Below, piece by piece: positions 32,512 to 42,535 of a stretch of 64,000 nt of DNA. Made by a program: the position numbers and the translations under genes. The number at the start of each line of letters is the position of its first letter. Position 1 is the stretch's first letter. The notes below the pieces were generated by a model. That model searched no databases and had not been told where the DNA came from. It saw only the letters and a list, made by a program, of their open reading frames with translations. The DNA comes from Bacteroidota bacterium (GTDB taxonomy: Bacteria; Bacteroidota; Ignavibacteria; UBA10030; UBA8401): NCBI GenBank assembly GCA_035506275.1, contig DATJPT010000008.1:1-64000 (forward strand). Reading direction: 5' to 3'.

Positions 32512-34079
32512 ACGTGACCGTTCGTACCATACTTTGTCCCATTGTGATGGTTTCCCTGAGTTTGACCGAAGCATACGCACAATTGCTCAATCAAAATTCC
32601 TACCGGCTTGAAAGTACCAAAGCCGTGTCGACGTCGAATGCGCCATTGAGCAACAGCGTTACGGACATTGTCATTTCCGGTAACACTGTGTGGCTCGGCA
32701 CTGGCAAAGGACTTAGCCGATCGACGGACGGCGGCCAAACCTGGACAAACTATTTTGGGAGACCCGAGTTCGGGCAGGAAGATATCTCTGCAGTTGCGAT
32801 CCATAACTCTGAAGTGTGGGTCGCGACCGCCCACGATACCACAAGCGAAGGGAGCGACCTTCCGGTAGGAAGCGGTCTACGCTATTCTTCCGACGGAGGA
32901 GAAACTTGGACGGTGATTCCTCAACCGAGGGACAGCAAGGATGTCGACACGCTCTTCTATAATTCTAAGAGTACTATTCTTGCCCTTGGCGTGAAAACCG
33001 ACGTTAACAATATAACATACGATATTGCCGCCACAGACAGCGCCGTTTGGATTTCGTCATACGCAGGAATGGCGCGCAAGTCAACAGATAAAGGAAAAAC
33101 ATGGCAGGTTGTCATAATTCCTCCCGATGGTCTTGACAGCATTTCACCGACAGACTCGCTTGCGTTTGACATGTCCCCTGTCTCAGGAAACCTCGGACTC
33201 ATCGGCAACCTCAATCATCGGGCATTTTCCGTGTATGCAGAGGATTGGTCTCATGTCTGGATCGGAACAGCCGGCGGCATCAACAAAACAACCGATGGCG
33301 GAAAATCGTGGGTAAAATACAATCACACCGATGAAGCGCTGCCGGTTTCCGGAAATTTTGTCGTGGCACTCAATAAACAAACTTTCGGGGGACGAGCTAT
33401 AATGTGGGCGGCGACCGTGAATGCCGATGATCCAAACGAGAAACGGGGCGTAAGTTTTTCTGCGGACAGCGGACAGACATGGAGCACAACGCTCCTCGGC
33501 GAGTTTTGCCACAATATCGGCTTCAAGGATTCATTGGTTTATGCCGTAACTGATAATGGGATCTTTCGTTCATCCGATGTCGGGAATTCATGGATGGAAA
33601 CTGGAACAATCTACGACGATTCCACAAAGCAGCGCGTCACGACAGCGGCATTTTATTCGGTCAATGTCTTAGGGGAGACTGTTTGGTTCGGCGGTGAGGA
33701 CGGTGTTGTGCAAACGGAGGACGATAATGCTCACTTGTTCGGATCGTCCTGGCGCCTTCTCCATGCCGCCCAGGGCCTTTCTTCCGCTCGATCAACATAC
33801 GCCTTCCCGAACCCTTTTTCACCGGCGAACCAAAGCGTGCGGCTCCACTATTATGTCGACAAAGCATCCGCAAATGTCACGATCCGTATATTTGATTTCG
33901 GGATGAACTTGGTGCGGACCGTCGTTTCTGATGCAAGCCGCAGCGGCGTTTCAGAACATGATGAAATCTGGGATGGAAGGAACGACAAGGGTCGCCAAGT
34001 CTCCAACGGCCCTTATTTCTATCAAGTCGTGGTCGGTTCTGAAAAACCTGTGTGGGGAAAAATCCTTGTCCTTCAATAA
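32508..34079 (+). CDS. Secreted BNR/propeller protein with FlgD-like C-terminal domain
   Basis: 523 residues. A signal peptide (about 1-25) precedes a beta-propeller built of repeats such as LSRSTDGGQTWTNY, YSSDGGETWTV, KSTDKGKTWQV, KTTDGGKSWVKY and SADSGQTWS. It ends in a FlgD-Ig-like domain (YAFPNPFSPANQSVRLHYY, then NGPYFYQVVVG), which in this phylum often marks proteins exported and retained at the cell surface. The gene overlaps the lipoprotein gene and abuts a PorV-like gene. Confidence 0.85.
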   Translation: MNVTVRTILCPIVMVSLSLTEAYAQLLNQNSYRLESTKAVSTSNAPLSNSVTDIVISGNTVWLGTGKGLSRSTDGGQTWTNYFGRPEFGQEDISAVAIHNSEVWVATAHDTTSEGSDLPVGSGLRYSSDGGETWTVIPQPRDSKDVDTLFYNSKSTILALGVKTDVNNITYDIAATDSAVWISSYAGMARKSTDKGKTWQVVIIPPDGLDSISPTDSLAFDMSPVSGNLGLIGNLNHRAFSVYAEDWSHVWIGTAGGINKTTDGGKSWVKYNHTDEALPVSGNFVVALNKQTFGGRAIMWAATVNADDPNEKRGVSFSADSGQTWSTTLLGEFCHNIGFKDSLVYAVTDNGIFRSSDVGNSWMETGTIYDDSTKQRVTTAAFYSVNVLGETVWFGGEDGVVQTEDDNAHLFGSSWRLLHAAQGLSSARSTYAFPNPFSPANQSVRLHYYVDKASANVTIRIFDFGMNLVRTVVSDASRSGVSEHDEIWDGRNDKGRQVSNGPYFYQVVVGSEKPVWGKILVLQ

Positions 34080-34080
34080 G

Positions 34081-35031
34081 ATGACTAAGAAATTTCTATT
34101 TTTCATTCCGCTTTTGATTCTGATTGTGGTTTTGCCTGTGCAAAGCCAGATTGCCGGAACACCGGGCGCTTTTTCTCGGCTCGGTTTCGGCGGACGGGGC
34201 ATGGGAATGGCCAATGCACTCACTTCGGTGATCGATGGAGATATTTCGAGCTACTACAATCCTGCGGTCACTCCTTTCTTGACGGACAGGGTCGCTGCTC
34301 TTTCGTACGGGCTCCTCTCTCTCGACCGGTCGCTGAACACCCTTTCGTATTCTCAGGCAATAAAACCAACCGCGGGCTTTTCCGTTGGCATCATCAATGC
34401 CGGCGTAAGTAAAATCGACGGCCGGGATAATGACGGATTTCAAACAGGAGATCTGTTCACATCGGAGAATCAGTTTTCGTTTGCGTTCGCCAACAGGATG
34501 TCGAGGTTTATTTCGCTTGGCATCGCCTTCAAGATCTACTATTGCCGCCTTTACGAGAACATTTCATCAACCGATCTCGGGATCGATGTTGGCGGGATCG
34601 CGCGTCTTTCCGAAAACCTTACCCTCGGTGTCGTTCTGAAAGATCTGGGAGCAAAATATAAATGGGACACCTCGAACCTTTACGGCGATCAAGGAAACAC
34701 CACCACGGAACCTTTTCCCCTTCTCCGAAGGGTCGGTTTAAGCTATGCGTTCAACGACAACGTTGGTCTGATCTCGGTGGATTTTGAGAACAGCAATCAG
34801 AACACAAACATTATTCGCGTGGGCGGAGAACTGGTCTTGAGCGATTACTTCACCGTCCGAGCCGGACTTGATCATTGGCAGACCGACGACCCGGCCCAGG
34901 CAGCTCCAACATTCGGATTCACCGTGCTAACGAGTACAAGCCCATTGACGCCAGTAATAACATATGCGTATGTGATTGAGCCGTATGGACTTTTCGGAAT
35001 GCACCTCCTTTCCCTCTCGACAAGATTTTAG
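34081..35031 (+). CDS. PorV/PorQ-family outer-membrane protein
   Basis: About 316 residues from ATG at 34081, one base after the propeller gene's stop; a longer frame into that gene is rejected. A signal peptide (FLFFIPLLILIVVLPVQSQ) is followed by the family start FSRLGFGGRGMGMANA and SSYYNPAVTPF, then beta-barrel sequence. PorV-type barrels bring type IX secretion substrates to the surface or act as related FadL-like barrels. It is paired with a second family member 8 bases downstream. Confidence 0.88.
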   Translation: MTKKFLFFIPLLILIVVLPVQSQIAGTPGAFSRLGFGGRGMGMANALTSVIDGDISSYYNPAVTPFLTDRVAALSYGLLSLDRSLNTLSYSQAIKPTAGFSVGIINAGVSKIDGRDNDGFQTGDLFTSENQFSFAFANRMSRFISLGIAFKIYYCRLYENISSTDLGIDVGGIARLSENLTLGVVLKDLGAKYKWDTSNLYGDQGNTTTEPFPLLRRVGLSYAFNDNVGLISVDFENSNQNTNIIRVGGELVLSDYFTVRAGLDHWQTDDPAQAAPTFGFTVLTSTSPLTPVITYAYVIEPYGLFGMHLLSLSTRF

Positions 35032-35039
35032 GATCGATC

Positions 35040-35942
35040 ATGACAAGAGCACACGTTACGCTTCTCATTATCAGCTTATGCTCATTTTCGCTCTGCGCCC
35101 AAACAGAAAATGCTTCGACCGGACTTGCATTTTTGAAATTAGGAGTCGGCGCGCGTGCCATCGGCATGGGTGAAGCATACAGCGCCCTTTCCAGCGACGC
35201 CTCCGGCGTCTATTATAATCCGGCGGGAATTTCTTTCGGGTCGGACGATGAAATCACCCTCATGCACAAGCAGTGGGTCTTCGGCACAACGTCAGAATTT
35301 CTTGGAGCCGCGGTTCACTCACAGCATTTTGCGTTCGGCTTCGGGTTCAATTCAACAAACGTGGACGATATCGAAATCCGCCAGCAGCCCGGACCGCCCG
35401 AGGGAACATTCGGACTGCACGACCTTGCAATCTCCGCCACCGCCAGCTGGCGCATCGACACCTCGCTCAGCATCGGAGCGACGGGTAAATTCCTCTATGA
35501 AAAAATCTATGTCAACGAATCCGACGGCGCAGATCTCGATATCGGCGCCCGGTATCAATACGATCGACATTTTGCGTTCGCTGCCGTGTTGACGAACATC
35601 GGCTCAATGAGCAACTTGCTGACGGAGCCGATCATTCTTCCCGCAGGCGCTCGGTTCGGAGCTTCATTCCAAAGCACTCCCGTGGATTACCTCGCATTTA
35701 CGCTGGCCGGAGACGCGTTAAAGACTTTTAAGGACGACGGAACACGCATCGACATCGGAGGCGAGCTGGCGTACAATTCCTTCATCGCTTTTCGGACGGG
35801 TTATCAATTCGGTTACGACGCAAAAGGATTCTCCGCCGGATTCGGCCTTCGGTACGGCTTGCTCCAGCTCGATTATGCCTACGTCCCGTTTCTGGATCAA
35901 TTGGGAGACACTCATACCTTTTCGCTGACGTTCCGATTGTAA
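35040..35942 (+). CDS. PorV/PorQ-family outer-membrane protein, second copy
   Basis: 300 residues with a signal peptide (VTLLIISLCSFSLCAQ). The family signature is FLKLGVGARAIGMGEAYSAL, followed by SGVYYNPAGIS. The protein is barrel-like with a C-terminal TFSLTFRL. It resembles the PorV/PorQ proteins more closely than the previous gene does. The pair follows the propeller protein, which supports a link between the barrels and export of that protein. Confidence 0.92.
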   Translation: MTRAHVTLLIISLCSFSLCAQTENASTGLAFLKLGVGARAIGMGEAYSALSSDASGVYYNPAGISFGSDDEITLMHKQWVFGTTSEFLGAAVHSQHFAFGFGFNSTNVDDIEIRQQPGPPEGTFGLHDLAISATASWRIDTSLSIGATGKFLYEKIYVNESDGADLDIGARYQYDRHFAFAAVLTNIGSMSNLLTEPIILPAGARFGASFQSTPVDYLAFTLAGDALKTFKDDGTRIDIGGELAYNSFIAFRTGYQFGYDAKGFSAGFGLRYGLLQLDYAYVPFLDQLGDTHTFSLTFRL

Positions 35943-35960
35943 ATTCAGGAATGATATCTG

Positions 35961-36944
35961 TTGGCTGACCAACCTCACATACTGTTCACGTCAACATTCC
36001 ATTCTTCGTTCATCGACGAAGACATCCGGCTTCTCCAAAAGAATTTTCATGTCACTACAGCCATCACAAAAGGGTGGGTGGCGCCATTCGTGCTCCTCCG
36101 AAACCTTTTTTCCGCAGACCTCACCTTTTCATGGTTTGCTTCTACGTATGCCTCCTTCCTGGTTTTCTTCGCGCATCTCCTTGGGAAAAAGTCGATCCTT
36201 GTCCTCGGCGGAGCCGATGTCGCAAAGGAAATTGAACTGGGGTACGGCATTTGGAATAGCCGGTGGAAATCGTACATCGTCCGGTACGGCATCAGTCATG
36301 CCACAGCCGTTCTTGCGGTCGACCAATTCTTGAAGCAAGAGGCGATTCGCTTGGCCAAATACTCCGGCGATAACATCACCGTCGCCCCCACGGGCTATGA
36401 TCCGGAATATTGGACCGCAGACGGCGCCAAAGAACAGCTTGTCCTGACGATCGCTTCGTGCCCGGATGTGATGAGGGTTAAACTTAAAGGAATTGATATC
36501 TTTATTGCCGCCGCGGAAAAAATGCCCGACATCCGATTCGTATTAATCGGTTTGAATGCAAACGTTGCTTCTTCATTGAGCATTCCATCCAATGTTCAAT
36601 GCCTCTCTTTTATGCCGCAAGAAGAGATAAAAAAATGGTACCAGCGGGCAAAAGTGTACTGTCAACTTTCGCTTCGTGAGGGATTACCAAATACCGTGTG
36701 CGAGGCAATGCTGTGCGAGTGCATTCCGGTGGGAACAAACGTCGGCGGGATTCCAACGGCCATTGGGGATGCCGGCTTCCTCGTCAGCTACAACAGCATC
36801 TCAGAGACAGTAGAAGCGATCCGTTCGGCACTGCTCCGACCGCCGGATGACGGCGTCCGTGCGCGAGCAAGAATTTCAGAGCGATTTGCCCTCGCCAAAA
36901 GAGAACGTACCTTGCAGGAAACGGTCGCAAAATTGGCGCCATGA
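35961..36944 (+). CDS. GT4 glycosyltransferase
   Basis: 327 residues, TTG start. A GT-B fold with VAPTGYDPEYW in the hinge and a donor half containing YCQLSLREGLPNTVCEAMLCECIPVGTNVGGIP, the EX7E-type nucleotide-sugar site. It opens a second surface-polysaccharide block and overlaps the flippase gene by 4 bases (ATGA). Confidence 0.9.
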   Translation: MADQPHILFTSTFHSSFIDEDIRLLQKNFHVTTAITKGWVAPFVLLRNLFSADLTFSWFASTYASFLVFFAHLLGKKSILVLGGADVAKEIELGYGIWNSRWKSYIVRYGISHATAVLAVDQFLKQEAIRLAKYSGDNITVAPTGYDPEYWTADGAKEQLVLTIASCPDVMRVKLKGIDIFIAAAEKMPDIRFVLIGLNANVASSLSIPSNVQCLSFMPQEEIKKWYQRAKVYCQLSLREGLPNTVCEAMLCECIPVGTNVGGIPTAIGDAGFLVSYNSISETVEAIRSALLRPPDDGVRARARISERFALAKRERTLQETVAKLAP

Positions 36945-38359
36945 AACCGCACGCAAGAAATATTCTCTCCCTTTTCGGGTTTGACGCCCTCGGGCGCTTT
37001 CTCGGTTTTGTTTCGACAACATACTTAGCGAGAACGCTTGGCAATGGAGCGTTTGGAGTAATGAATTTAGGCTTGGCGGTTCTTTCGTATGGATTGATCT
37101 TCGCAAGCCCCGGCGTGCACATTATCGGAACAAGAATGGTTTCTCAACACACATCCGATGATTCGACGATTCTCAAGCAAGTGACAACACTGCGCTTCGT
37201 CCTGGCTCTCTGTACTACGGCGGTCATGACCGCCGGAACAGTTATTCTCGTTCGCGATGTGACCACAGCATACGTCGTCATTTTCTATTTGGCTTCTTTA
37301 CTCCCGTTTGCCCTTCAGCTTGAGTGGTTTTTTCAGGGCACGCAACGGATCGCCGCTTTAGGAGCGAGCCGTGCGGCAGGGCTTCTCGTCTTTGTCCTTC
37401 TTGTCATCTTCATCGTGAAATCCGAGGCCGATATCATTCTGGTCCCTGCAGCGTACTTCGTGAGCGCGGCCGTGAACGCAATTGTCCTTTATTTTGCAAA
37501 TCAAAAAAAGAGGACCGAGGACCGCGCTCTGATCAAAAATACGCCTTCGGCAACCGTCCGCTGGAGCTCAATCCTTCGACAATCCTTGCCTGTCGGCGCC
37601 GCGGTCATTATCGGGCAAGCCGTCCTCAACCTTCCGGTTCTCCTTCTGGGCGTTTTTGCGACAACGGCGGATATCGGAAATTTCAGCGCCGCATCGAAGC
37701 TGATATTTTTCCTGCTCGCGATCGACAGGGCAATCTACGTACTGTTCTACCCGCTCGTGGCAAAGTCGATCAAGTCGGCGCCCATGGGGGTCGGAAAACA
37801 AGTGAGCCGAATCCTCAATTATGTCCTCATCGTTGTGTTACCGATTTGCACCGGCGGGCTGGTCCTTGCGCGTCCCATTATCGTTCTCATTTTTGGGCCA
37901 GCCTACGAAAATTCGAGCCTCCTCCTTCAGATTCTCCTTTTTTATTTCCTCTTTACGATATTAAATAGTATTTTTGCGTTTATCGTGATTGCAGCGGGCA
38001 ACGAAAAACGATATTCAGCGATCATGGTCACCGTGTCGAGCGCGCTGATCGTTGCCCTGGTTCCGCTGACATATTATTGGAAGGCCGCCGGCGCTTCATG
38101 CGGAATGGCCGCTGGAGAATGCTTCATGATGGTTCTGATGTTCCGCGAATGCCGCGCATCAATTTCTCCGCGATTGCAATTCCAATCGATCAAACCCGCG
38201 GTTTCTGCCTTATGTATGGGGTTGGTCATCGTTTCTCTGCCGTTCACGGCACTCTATGTTTTGATCCCCCTTGGCATGATCATTTACTTTGTTTCAATGA
38301 TTGTGTTGCGGGGAATAGGAAAAGAAGATCTCATCTTTCTTAAAGAGCGTTTCCTTTGA
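36941..38359 (+). CDS. Oligosaccharide flippase (Wzx/MOP family)
   Basis: 472 residues with 12-14 membrane helices. The N-terminus GFDALGRFLGFVSTTYLARTLG is typical of polysaccharide-export MOP flippases, which move undecaprenyl-linked oligosaccharides across the inner membrane. Genes on both sides overlap it by four bases. It is the central transport function of the block from 35961 to 41967. Confidence 0.92.
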   Translation: MKPHARNILSLFGFDALGRFLGFVSTTYLARTLGNGAFGVMNLGLAVLSYGLIFASPGVHIIGTRMVSQHTSDDSTILKQVTTLRFVLALCTTAVMTAGTVILVRDVTTAYVVIFYLASLLPFALQLEWFFQGTQRIAALGASRAAGLLVFVLLVIFIVKSEADIILVPAAYFVSAAVNAIVLYFANQKKRTEDRALIKNTPSATVRWSSILRQSLPVGAAVIIGQAVLNLPVLLLGVFATTADIGNFSAASKLIFFLLAIDRAIYVLFYPLVAKSIKSAPMGVGKQVSRILNYVLIVVLPICTGGLVLARPIIVLIFGPAYENSSLLLQILLFYFLFTILNSIFAFIVIAAGNEKRYSAIMVTVSSALIVALVPLTYYWKAAGASCGMAAGECFMMVLMFRECRASISPRLQFQSIKPAVSALCMGLVIVSLPFTALYVLIPLGMIIYFVSMIVLRGIGKEDLIFLKERFL

Positions 38360-39903
38360 AGATCTCAATCGGTATCATTCATGATGAACCTGGCTGGGAA
38401 ATTCTTTTCAGCCAGATCGGCCTCAGCTGGAAAGCTATTTCGGCTTCGGACGAAATTACACCGGAGACCTTTTCGGCTGTTGTGGTCAATGCCTCGCCAA
38501 GCTCACTCCAGGAAAAAGTCCTGGCAGATTATCTTGCCAGCGGAGGAGCAATTCTCGCGGTCAAAAATTACGCACACCCCTTAACCCGTGCAAAATCAAA
38601 GAGCAAATATTTTACCTCTCTCCCCCCTTCAATGTTTGATGGCTTTCATCAGGGATCGATGATGGACATCTATGCATCGGGCTTCACCGACGCGGACTCG
38701 TCGAAAAGCCGGCACCCTCTTCCAATAATCTATCGGGTTGGGAAGGGAATCATAGCCACAATTCCTTTTGATATAAATGCCCTGATCCTCGACGGACGGT
38801 CAAAGAGGAAAAATTTCTATTTCGAAAAGGACCGCCTGCCCAACGAGATCGTCGCCACCGTCTCGAAGGGAGCACTCCGTAAGTTTGTGACGGAGGTGCT
38901 GCAATTTCTTCATCACGCCAGGAATATTCCCTTCATCCACAAATGGTATTTTCCCGAGGACCGGCAGACTATTTTTACCTTTCGCGTCGATTCCGATCAA
39001 GGCTCTCCCGGCGAGGTCGACGAATTGTATGCGTTGTGCAGGGATCACGGCATCCAGACGATGTGGTTTATTGATACAAAAAGCCATGAAAAGTGGCTGT
39101 CGCATTTCAATAACTTCGACAGGCAGGAAATCGGCATTCATTGTTACGAGCATATGACGTTCCCGACCGAGGAGAAAAATCTTCAGAATATTCTAAAAGC
39201 ATTGTCACTTCTCAACGCACAGGGGCTGCATCCAAAAGGGGCCGCGGCCCCGTACGGTACGTGGAACATCTTCATCGCTTCGGTTTTTGAGCACATCGGT
39301 GCGGGTTTTTCGTCCGAATTCGGCCTGGACTACGACGACCTCCCGTTTTTTCCATATGTTAACGGTAAATTCTCCCCCGTCTTGCAGCTCCCGATCCATC
39401 CGATTTGTGTCGGAAGCATGAGAAGGGTCGGGTATACAGCGGATGACATGAAGAACTATTTTTTGCAACTGGTCGATACGAGGCTCGCGGACCGGGAACC
39501 GCTTTGCCTTTATCATCATCCGACTCATCACCATTTGGACCTATTTGCGGACGTGTTCAAGTACATCCGTTCCAAAAAGATCGACAATTATTCGTATTCC
39601 GAGTACGCCTCATGGTGGCGAATACGCAACCAGACTCGCTGGATGCACGATTTCGACAACGCAAAGAATGATGTCATTGCGGAATGCAGCGACGGCAACG
39701 CAGGGGTCCACTGGCGCATTGTTTTCCCCTCCGGAGAAGAGTCCATCACGAATGCGGAAGGGACAGTTCATTTGCAATCGCTCCCCCATCGGCCTCCAAC
39801 GGCCAAACCGGATCCTCCGAAGGATATCGCCCGTTCTCGGACGTTCGACGTTCGCCACCTGGTGGTCAATTTACTTGACGCGTGGTACAAGAGGACGCAA
39901 TGA
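38356..39903 (+). CDS. Polysaccharide-deacetylase-like protein with extra N-terminal domain
   Basis: 515 residues, TTG start overlapping the flippase stop (TTGA). About 190 residues of glutamine-amidotransferase-like alpha/beta sequence (VVVNASPSSLQEKVLADYLASGG in part) precede a NodB-like core: FTFRVDSDQGS (metal Asp pair region), QEIGIHCYEH (metal His) and AAPYGTWN. The Asp-Asp motif is changed from FDDG to RVDSD, as in other bacterial heparinase-linked deacetylase-like proteins. No signal peptide, so the substrate may be cytoplasmic. Confidence 0.8.
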   Translation: MKISIGIIHDEPGWEILFSQIGLSWKAISASDEITPETFSAVVVNASPSSLQEKVLADYLASGGAILAVKNYAHPLTRAKSKSKYFTSLPPSMFDGFHQGSMMDIYASGFTDADSSKSRHPLPIIYRVGKGIIATIPFDINALILDGRSKRKNFYFEKDRLPNEIVATVSKGALRKFVTEVLQFLHHARNIPFIHKWYFPEDRQTIFTFRVDSDQGSPGEVDELYALCRDHGIQTMWFIDTKSHEKWLSHFNNFDRQEIGIHCYEHMTFPTEEKNLQNILKALSLLNAQGLHPKGAAAPYGTWNIFIASVFEHIGAGFSSEFGLDYDDLPFFPYVNGKFSPVLQLPIHPICVGSMRRVGYTADDMKNYFLQLVDTRLADREPLCLYHHPTHHHLDLFADVFKYIRSKKIDNYSYSEYASWWRIRNQTRWMHDFDNAKNDVIAECSDGNAGVHWRIVFPSGEESITNAEGTVHLQSLPHRPPTAKPDPPKDIARSRTFDVRHLVVNLLDAWYKRTQ

Positions 39904-40925
39904 AAATTACGATGGCCTGTTATCAATCGGTGTCTCTTATTCGCGGCGGCCCGCGCGTGCAAATCTTGCAAACAAAGAGCGAGCTTGAAAAACTCGGCGT
40001 CGACGTGTCGCTCTTCCAAACTTGGGATTCCGCTTCCGGTTTCCACCCCGACATTTTTCATCTCTTTTCGGCCAACCTTGGGACATTCCACCTTGCAAGG
40101 AATATTGAGCCCCTCGGAATTCCGCTCGTGACCTCGCCGATCTTTTTCACACGGCACTCAGCGCGGTCAATTCGTCTTGCACTCGGGCTCGAACATACGT
40201 TAAAACGCGTTCGCACCGGCATCTGGACCGACTATGGCTACACGGAACAAATATGCAAATGGTCCCGGGCTGTTCTCCCGAATACGACGGATGAAGCTCG
40301 CTTAATCGAAGACGGCCTCAGCATCCCGTCGCAAAAGATCTCTGTCATACCGAACGGAGTCGATGCCCGGTTTGAGTCCGGCGATCCATCGTTGTTCAGG
40401 AAAAAGTACGGACTGGACAATTTCATCCTCAACGTCGGCCACATCGGGCCGGCGCGCAAGAATGTTCTTGGGCTTATCCGAGCGCTGCGAACCATCGATC
40501 ATCCTGCTGTTATCATCGGAACAATTATCGGCAAGGAGGGAGAACGGTGCGTTAAGGAAGCGGCAGAGAACAAGAGGATACTTCTTATCCCTGGATTGGA
40601 AAACGATTCTGAAATGCTCGCGTCAGCTTATGCCGGTTGCGACGTCTTTGCGCTCCCGTCGTTATTTGAGACACCGGGCATTGCCGCTCTTGAGGCTGCT
40701 CTCGCCGGCGCAAAAATTGTCATTACTCCGGTCGGCGGAACACGCGAATATTTTGGTACGATGGCACAGTATGTCGACCCGTACTCAGTTGAATCAATCC
40801 GCGCCGGAATTCTTGCCGCATTGAATAGGAATCGTTCGCCGGAATTGAAGCATCACATCAAACAGGAATATTTGTGGAACAAAGTCGCCGAAAAGACTTT
40901 GGCGCTGTATAAAAAAATCTTGTAA
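39900..40925 (+). CDS. GT4 glycosyltransferase
   Basis: About 341 residues from ATG at 39900, which overlaps the deacetylase stop. The GT-B C-terminal half has NVGHIGPARKNVLGLIRAL, DVFALPSLFETPGIAALEAALAGAKIV (EX7E) and TPVGGTREYFG. It probably adds a hexose to the growing lipid-linked glycan in the same block. Confidence 0.92.
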   Translation: MKITMACYQSVSLIRGGPRVQILQTKSELEKLGVDVSLFQTWDSASGFHPDIFHLFSANLGTFHLARNIEPLGIPLVTSPIFFTRHSARSIRLALGLEHTLKRVRTGIWTDYGYTEQICKWSRAVLPNTTDEARLIEDGLSIPSQKISVIPNGVDARFESGDPSLFRKKYGLDNFILNVGHIGPARKNVLGLIRALRTIDHPAVIIGTIIGKEGERCVKEAAENKRILLIPGLENDSEMLASAYAGCDVFALPSLFETPGIAALEAALAGAKIVITPVGGTREYFGTMAQYVDPYSVESIRAGILAALNRNRSPELKHHIKQEYLWNKVAEKTLALYKKIL

Positions 40926-40935
40926 GCGTGCGCCC

Positions 40936-41967
40936 GTGAAGAACCAACGAATTCTCATTATTCGCCCCGACAGGATCGGCGATGTCGTACTGGCGACTCC
41001 GCTTATCAAGTCGGTGCGACAAGCGTTTCCACAGGCGTTCATCGCGGTCATGGTGCATCCGTCGAACGTATCGTTGCTTGAGAATAATCCCCATATCAGC
41101 CGGATATTAACCGATGACCCGAAAGGGGCCGACGCGGGGACGCTGGGGTTTTGGAGACAGGTAGGGCAACTCAGGAAGTTGAAGTTTGATACAGGATTGA
41201 TGCCGTTCCCCCGCGAACGGCACGCTTGGATGATGTTCCTTGCGGGGATTCCAACGCGAATCGGCGTTGGAAAAAAAATATATCAATTATTGACCTTCAC
41301 AAAGAGCACGAGCCGGCACAAGTATATTCCTCTGAGGCATGAAGCCGACTACATGCTGGACCTGGGGGTGAAAATCGGCGCACCTCCGCGCGAGATGAAA
41401 CCGGAGCTCTTCCTCACCAACGATGAGAAAAAACATGCGCGGGATCATCTTTCATCGCTCGGAGTTTCATTTACCAGGCCGGTCATCGGCGTGAATCCTC
41501 TTTCACGCAGTTCGTCGCCTAATTGGAAGCCCGATCGATATTCTGAATTGATCGAGCGGCTTCTATTGCGATTCAACGTTATCATCAATCTTGGACCCCA
41601 CGAATTGCAGCAGCGGCACCTGTTCGAACCGCTCGAACAGAACGGAGCAATCATCCTCGCTCAACCGTTACGGCAACACATGGCAAGCGTGTCGCAACTG
41701 TCGGTCCTTGTCTCTTCATCGACGGGTTCGATGCATATTGCAGCTGCGCTCGGTATCCCGACAGTCTCTCTCTTTTGTCCCCTGACTGCCTGTTCGCCGA
41801 AGCTCTGGGGACCGCGCGGAAACAGAGCCGAGGTCATCCTTCCTCAAGAACATTATTGCCAGACTCGCTGTCCGGGGGACCCGAAAATATGTCCGCTCGA
41901 TGATATTGAAATCCCCCAGGTGATCGATCGTATTGAACTGATTTTGCAAGAAAAGAAAAATCCGTAA
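40936..41967 (+). CDS. GT9 glycosyltransferase (heptosyltransferase-like)
   Basis: 343 residues, GTG start. The N-terminus RILIIRPDRIGDVVLATPLIKSV is the GT9 signature, and the donor half has VLVSSSTGSMHIAAALGIPTVSLFCP. A C-terminal cysteine group (HYCQTRCPGDPKIC) is present, as in its relatives at 42536 and 43707. It probably acts on LPS-core-like or other surface sugars. Confidence 0.9.
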   Translation: MKNQRILIIRPDRIGDVVLATPLIKSVRQAFPQAFIAVMVHPSNVSLLENNPHISRILTDDPKGADAGTLGFWRQVGQLRKLKFDTGLMPFPRERHAWMMFLAGIPTRIGVGKKIYQLLTFTKSTSRHKYIPLRHEADYMLDLGVKIGAPPREMKPELFLTNDEKKHARDHLSSLGVSFTRPVIGVNPLSRSSSPNWKPDRYSELIERLLLRFNVIINLGPHELQQRHLFEPLEQNGAIILAQPLRQHMASVSQLSVLVSSSTGSMHIAAALGIPTVSLFCPLTACSPKLWGPRGNRAEVILPQEHYCQTRCPGDPKICPLDDIEIPQVIDRIELILQEKKNP

Positions 41968-42024
41968 TTGGAACGAGTGTCGCGGCATGCATGTTGTATA
42001 CAGTAATTTATTTACGGAGAATTC

Positions 42025-42528
42025 ATGAAATATCTCGTAGTTGCTCTTATCCTTTCGGCCGCGCTGATGAACGGGGTTCTTTCCGCGCAATCAAGACAAT
42101 CCGCCATGCATTGGAATTCTTTTGATGCCGGGATGGAGGAAGCCAAGGCGAGTCACAAAAAGGTTTTGGTGGACATTTACACCGACTGGTGCGGCTGGTG
42201 CAAGAAAATGGACAGCGATGTCTACACCGACCCAGGGGTGAAGGACTATCTGTTCAAGAATTATGTCATCATCAAGATGAATGCTGAAGGGAGCGGGAAA
42301 GTACATTACAAAGGGCAGGAATATTCCCCCGCGCAGCTTGCCGCGGCATTCGGCGTGAACGGCTACCCATCAACCTTATTCATGAGGGATAACGCCGAAC
42401 CTATCACATTGCTTCCAGGATACGCTGAAGCCCCGATGTTTCTCCTCGTGCTTTCTTTTATCGCCGAGGACCAGTATCAGAAAAAACAGTTCAGCGATTA
42501 CCTCAAAGAAAAAGGGGTCAAAGAGTGA
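42025..42528 (+). CDS. Secreted thioredoxin-fold protein
   Basis: 167 residues with a signal peptide (MKYLVVALILSAALMNGVLSA). A thioredoxin fold of the DUF255/thioredoxin_7 type follows, with active site DWCGWCKKMD (CGWC) and the cis-proline loop GYPSTLF. Such proteins reduce or isomerise disulfides, or supply reductant, in the periplasm. It stands alone between two GT9 genes and is convergent with the one at 42536, with a 7-base gap. Confidence 0.9.
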   Translation: MKYLVVALILSAALMNGVLSAQSRQSAMHWNSFDAGMEEAKASHKKVLVDIYTDWCGWCKKMDSDVYTDPGVKDYLFKNYVIIKMNAEGSGKVHYKGQEYSPAQLAAAFGVNGYPSTLFMRDNAEPITLLPGYAEAPMFLLVLSFIAEDQYQKKQFSDYLKEKGVKE

Positions 42529-42535
42529 CTCCGCT

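Noticed and set aside
33931-34080. 50-codon extension of the first PorV-like protein
   Set aside because: Lies inside the propeller gene in another frame; the ATG at 34081 gives a proper signal peptide.
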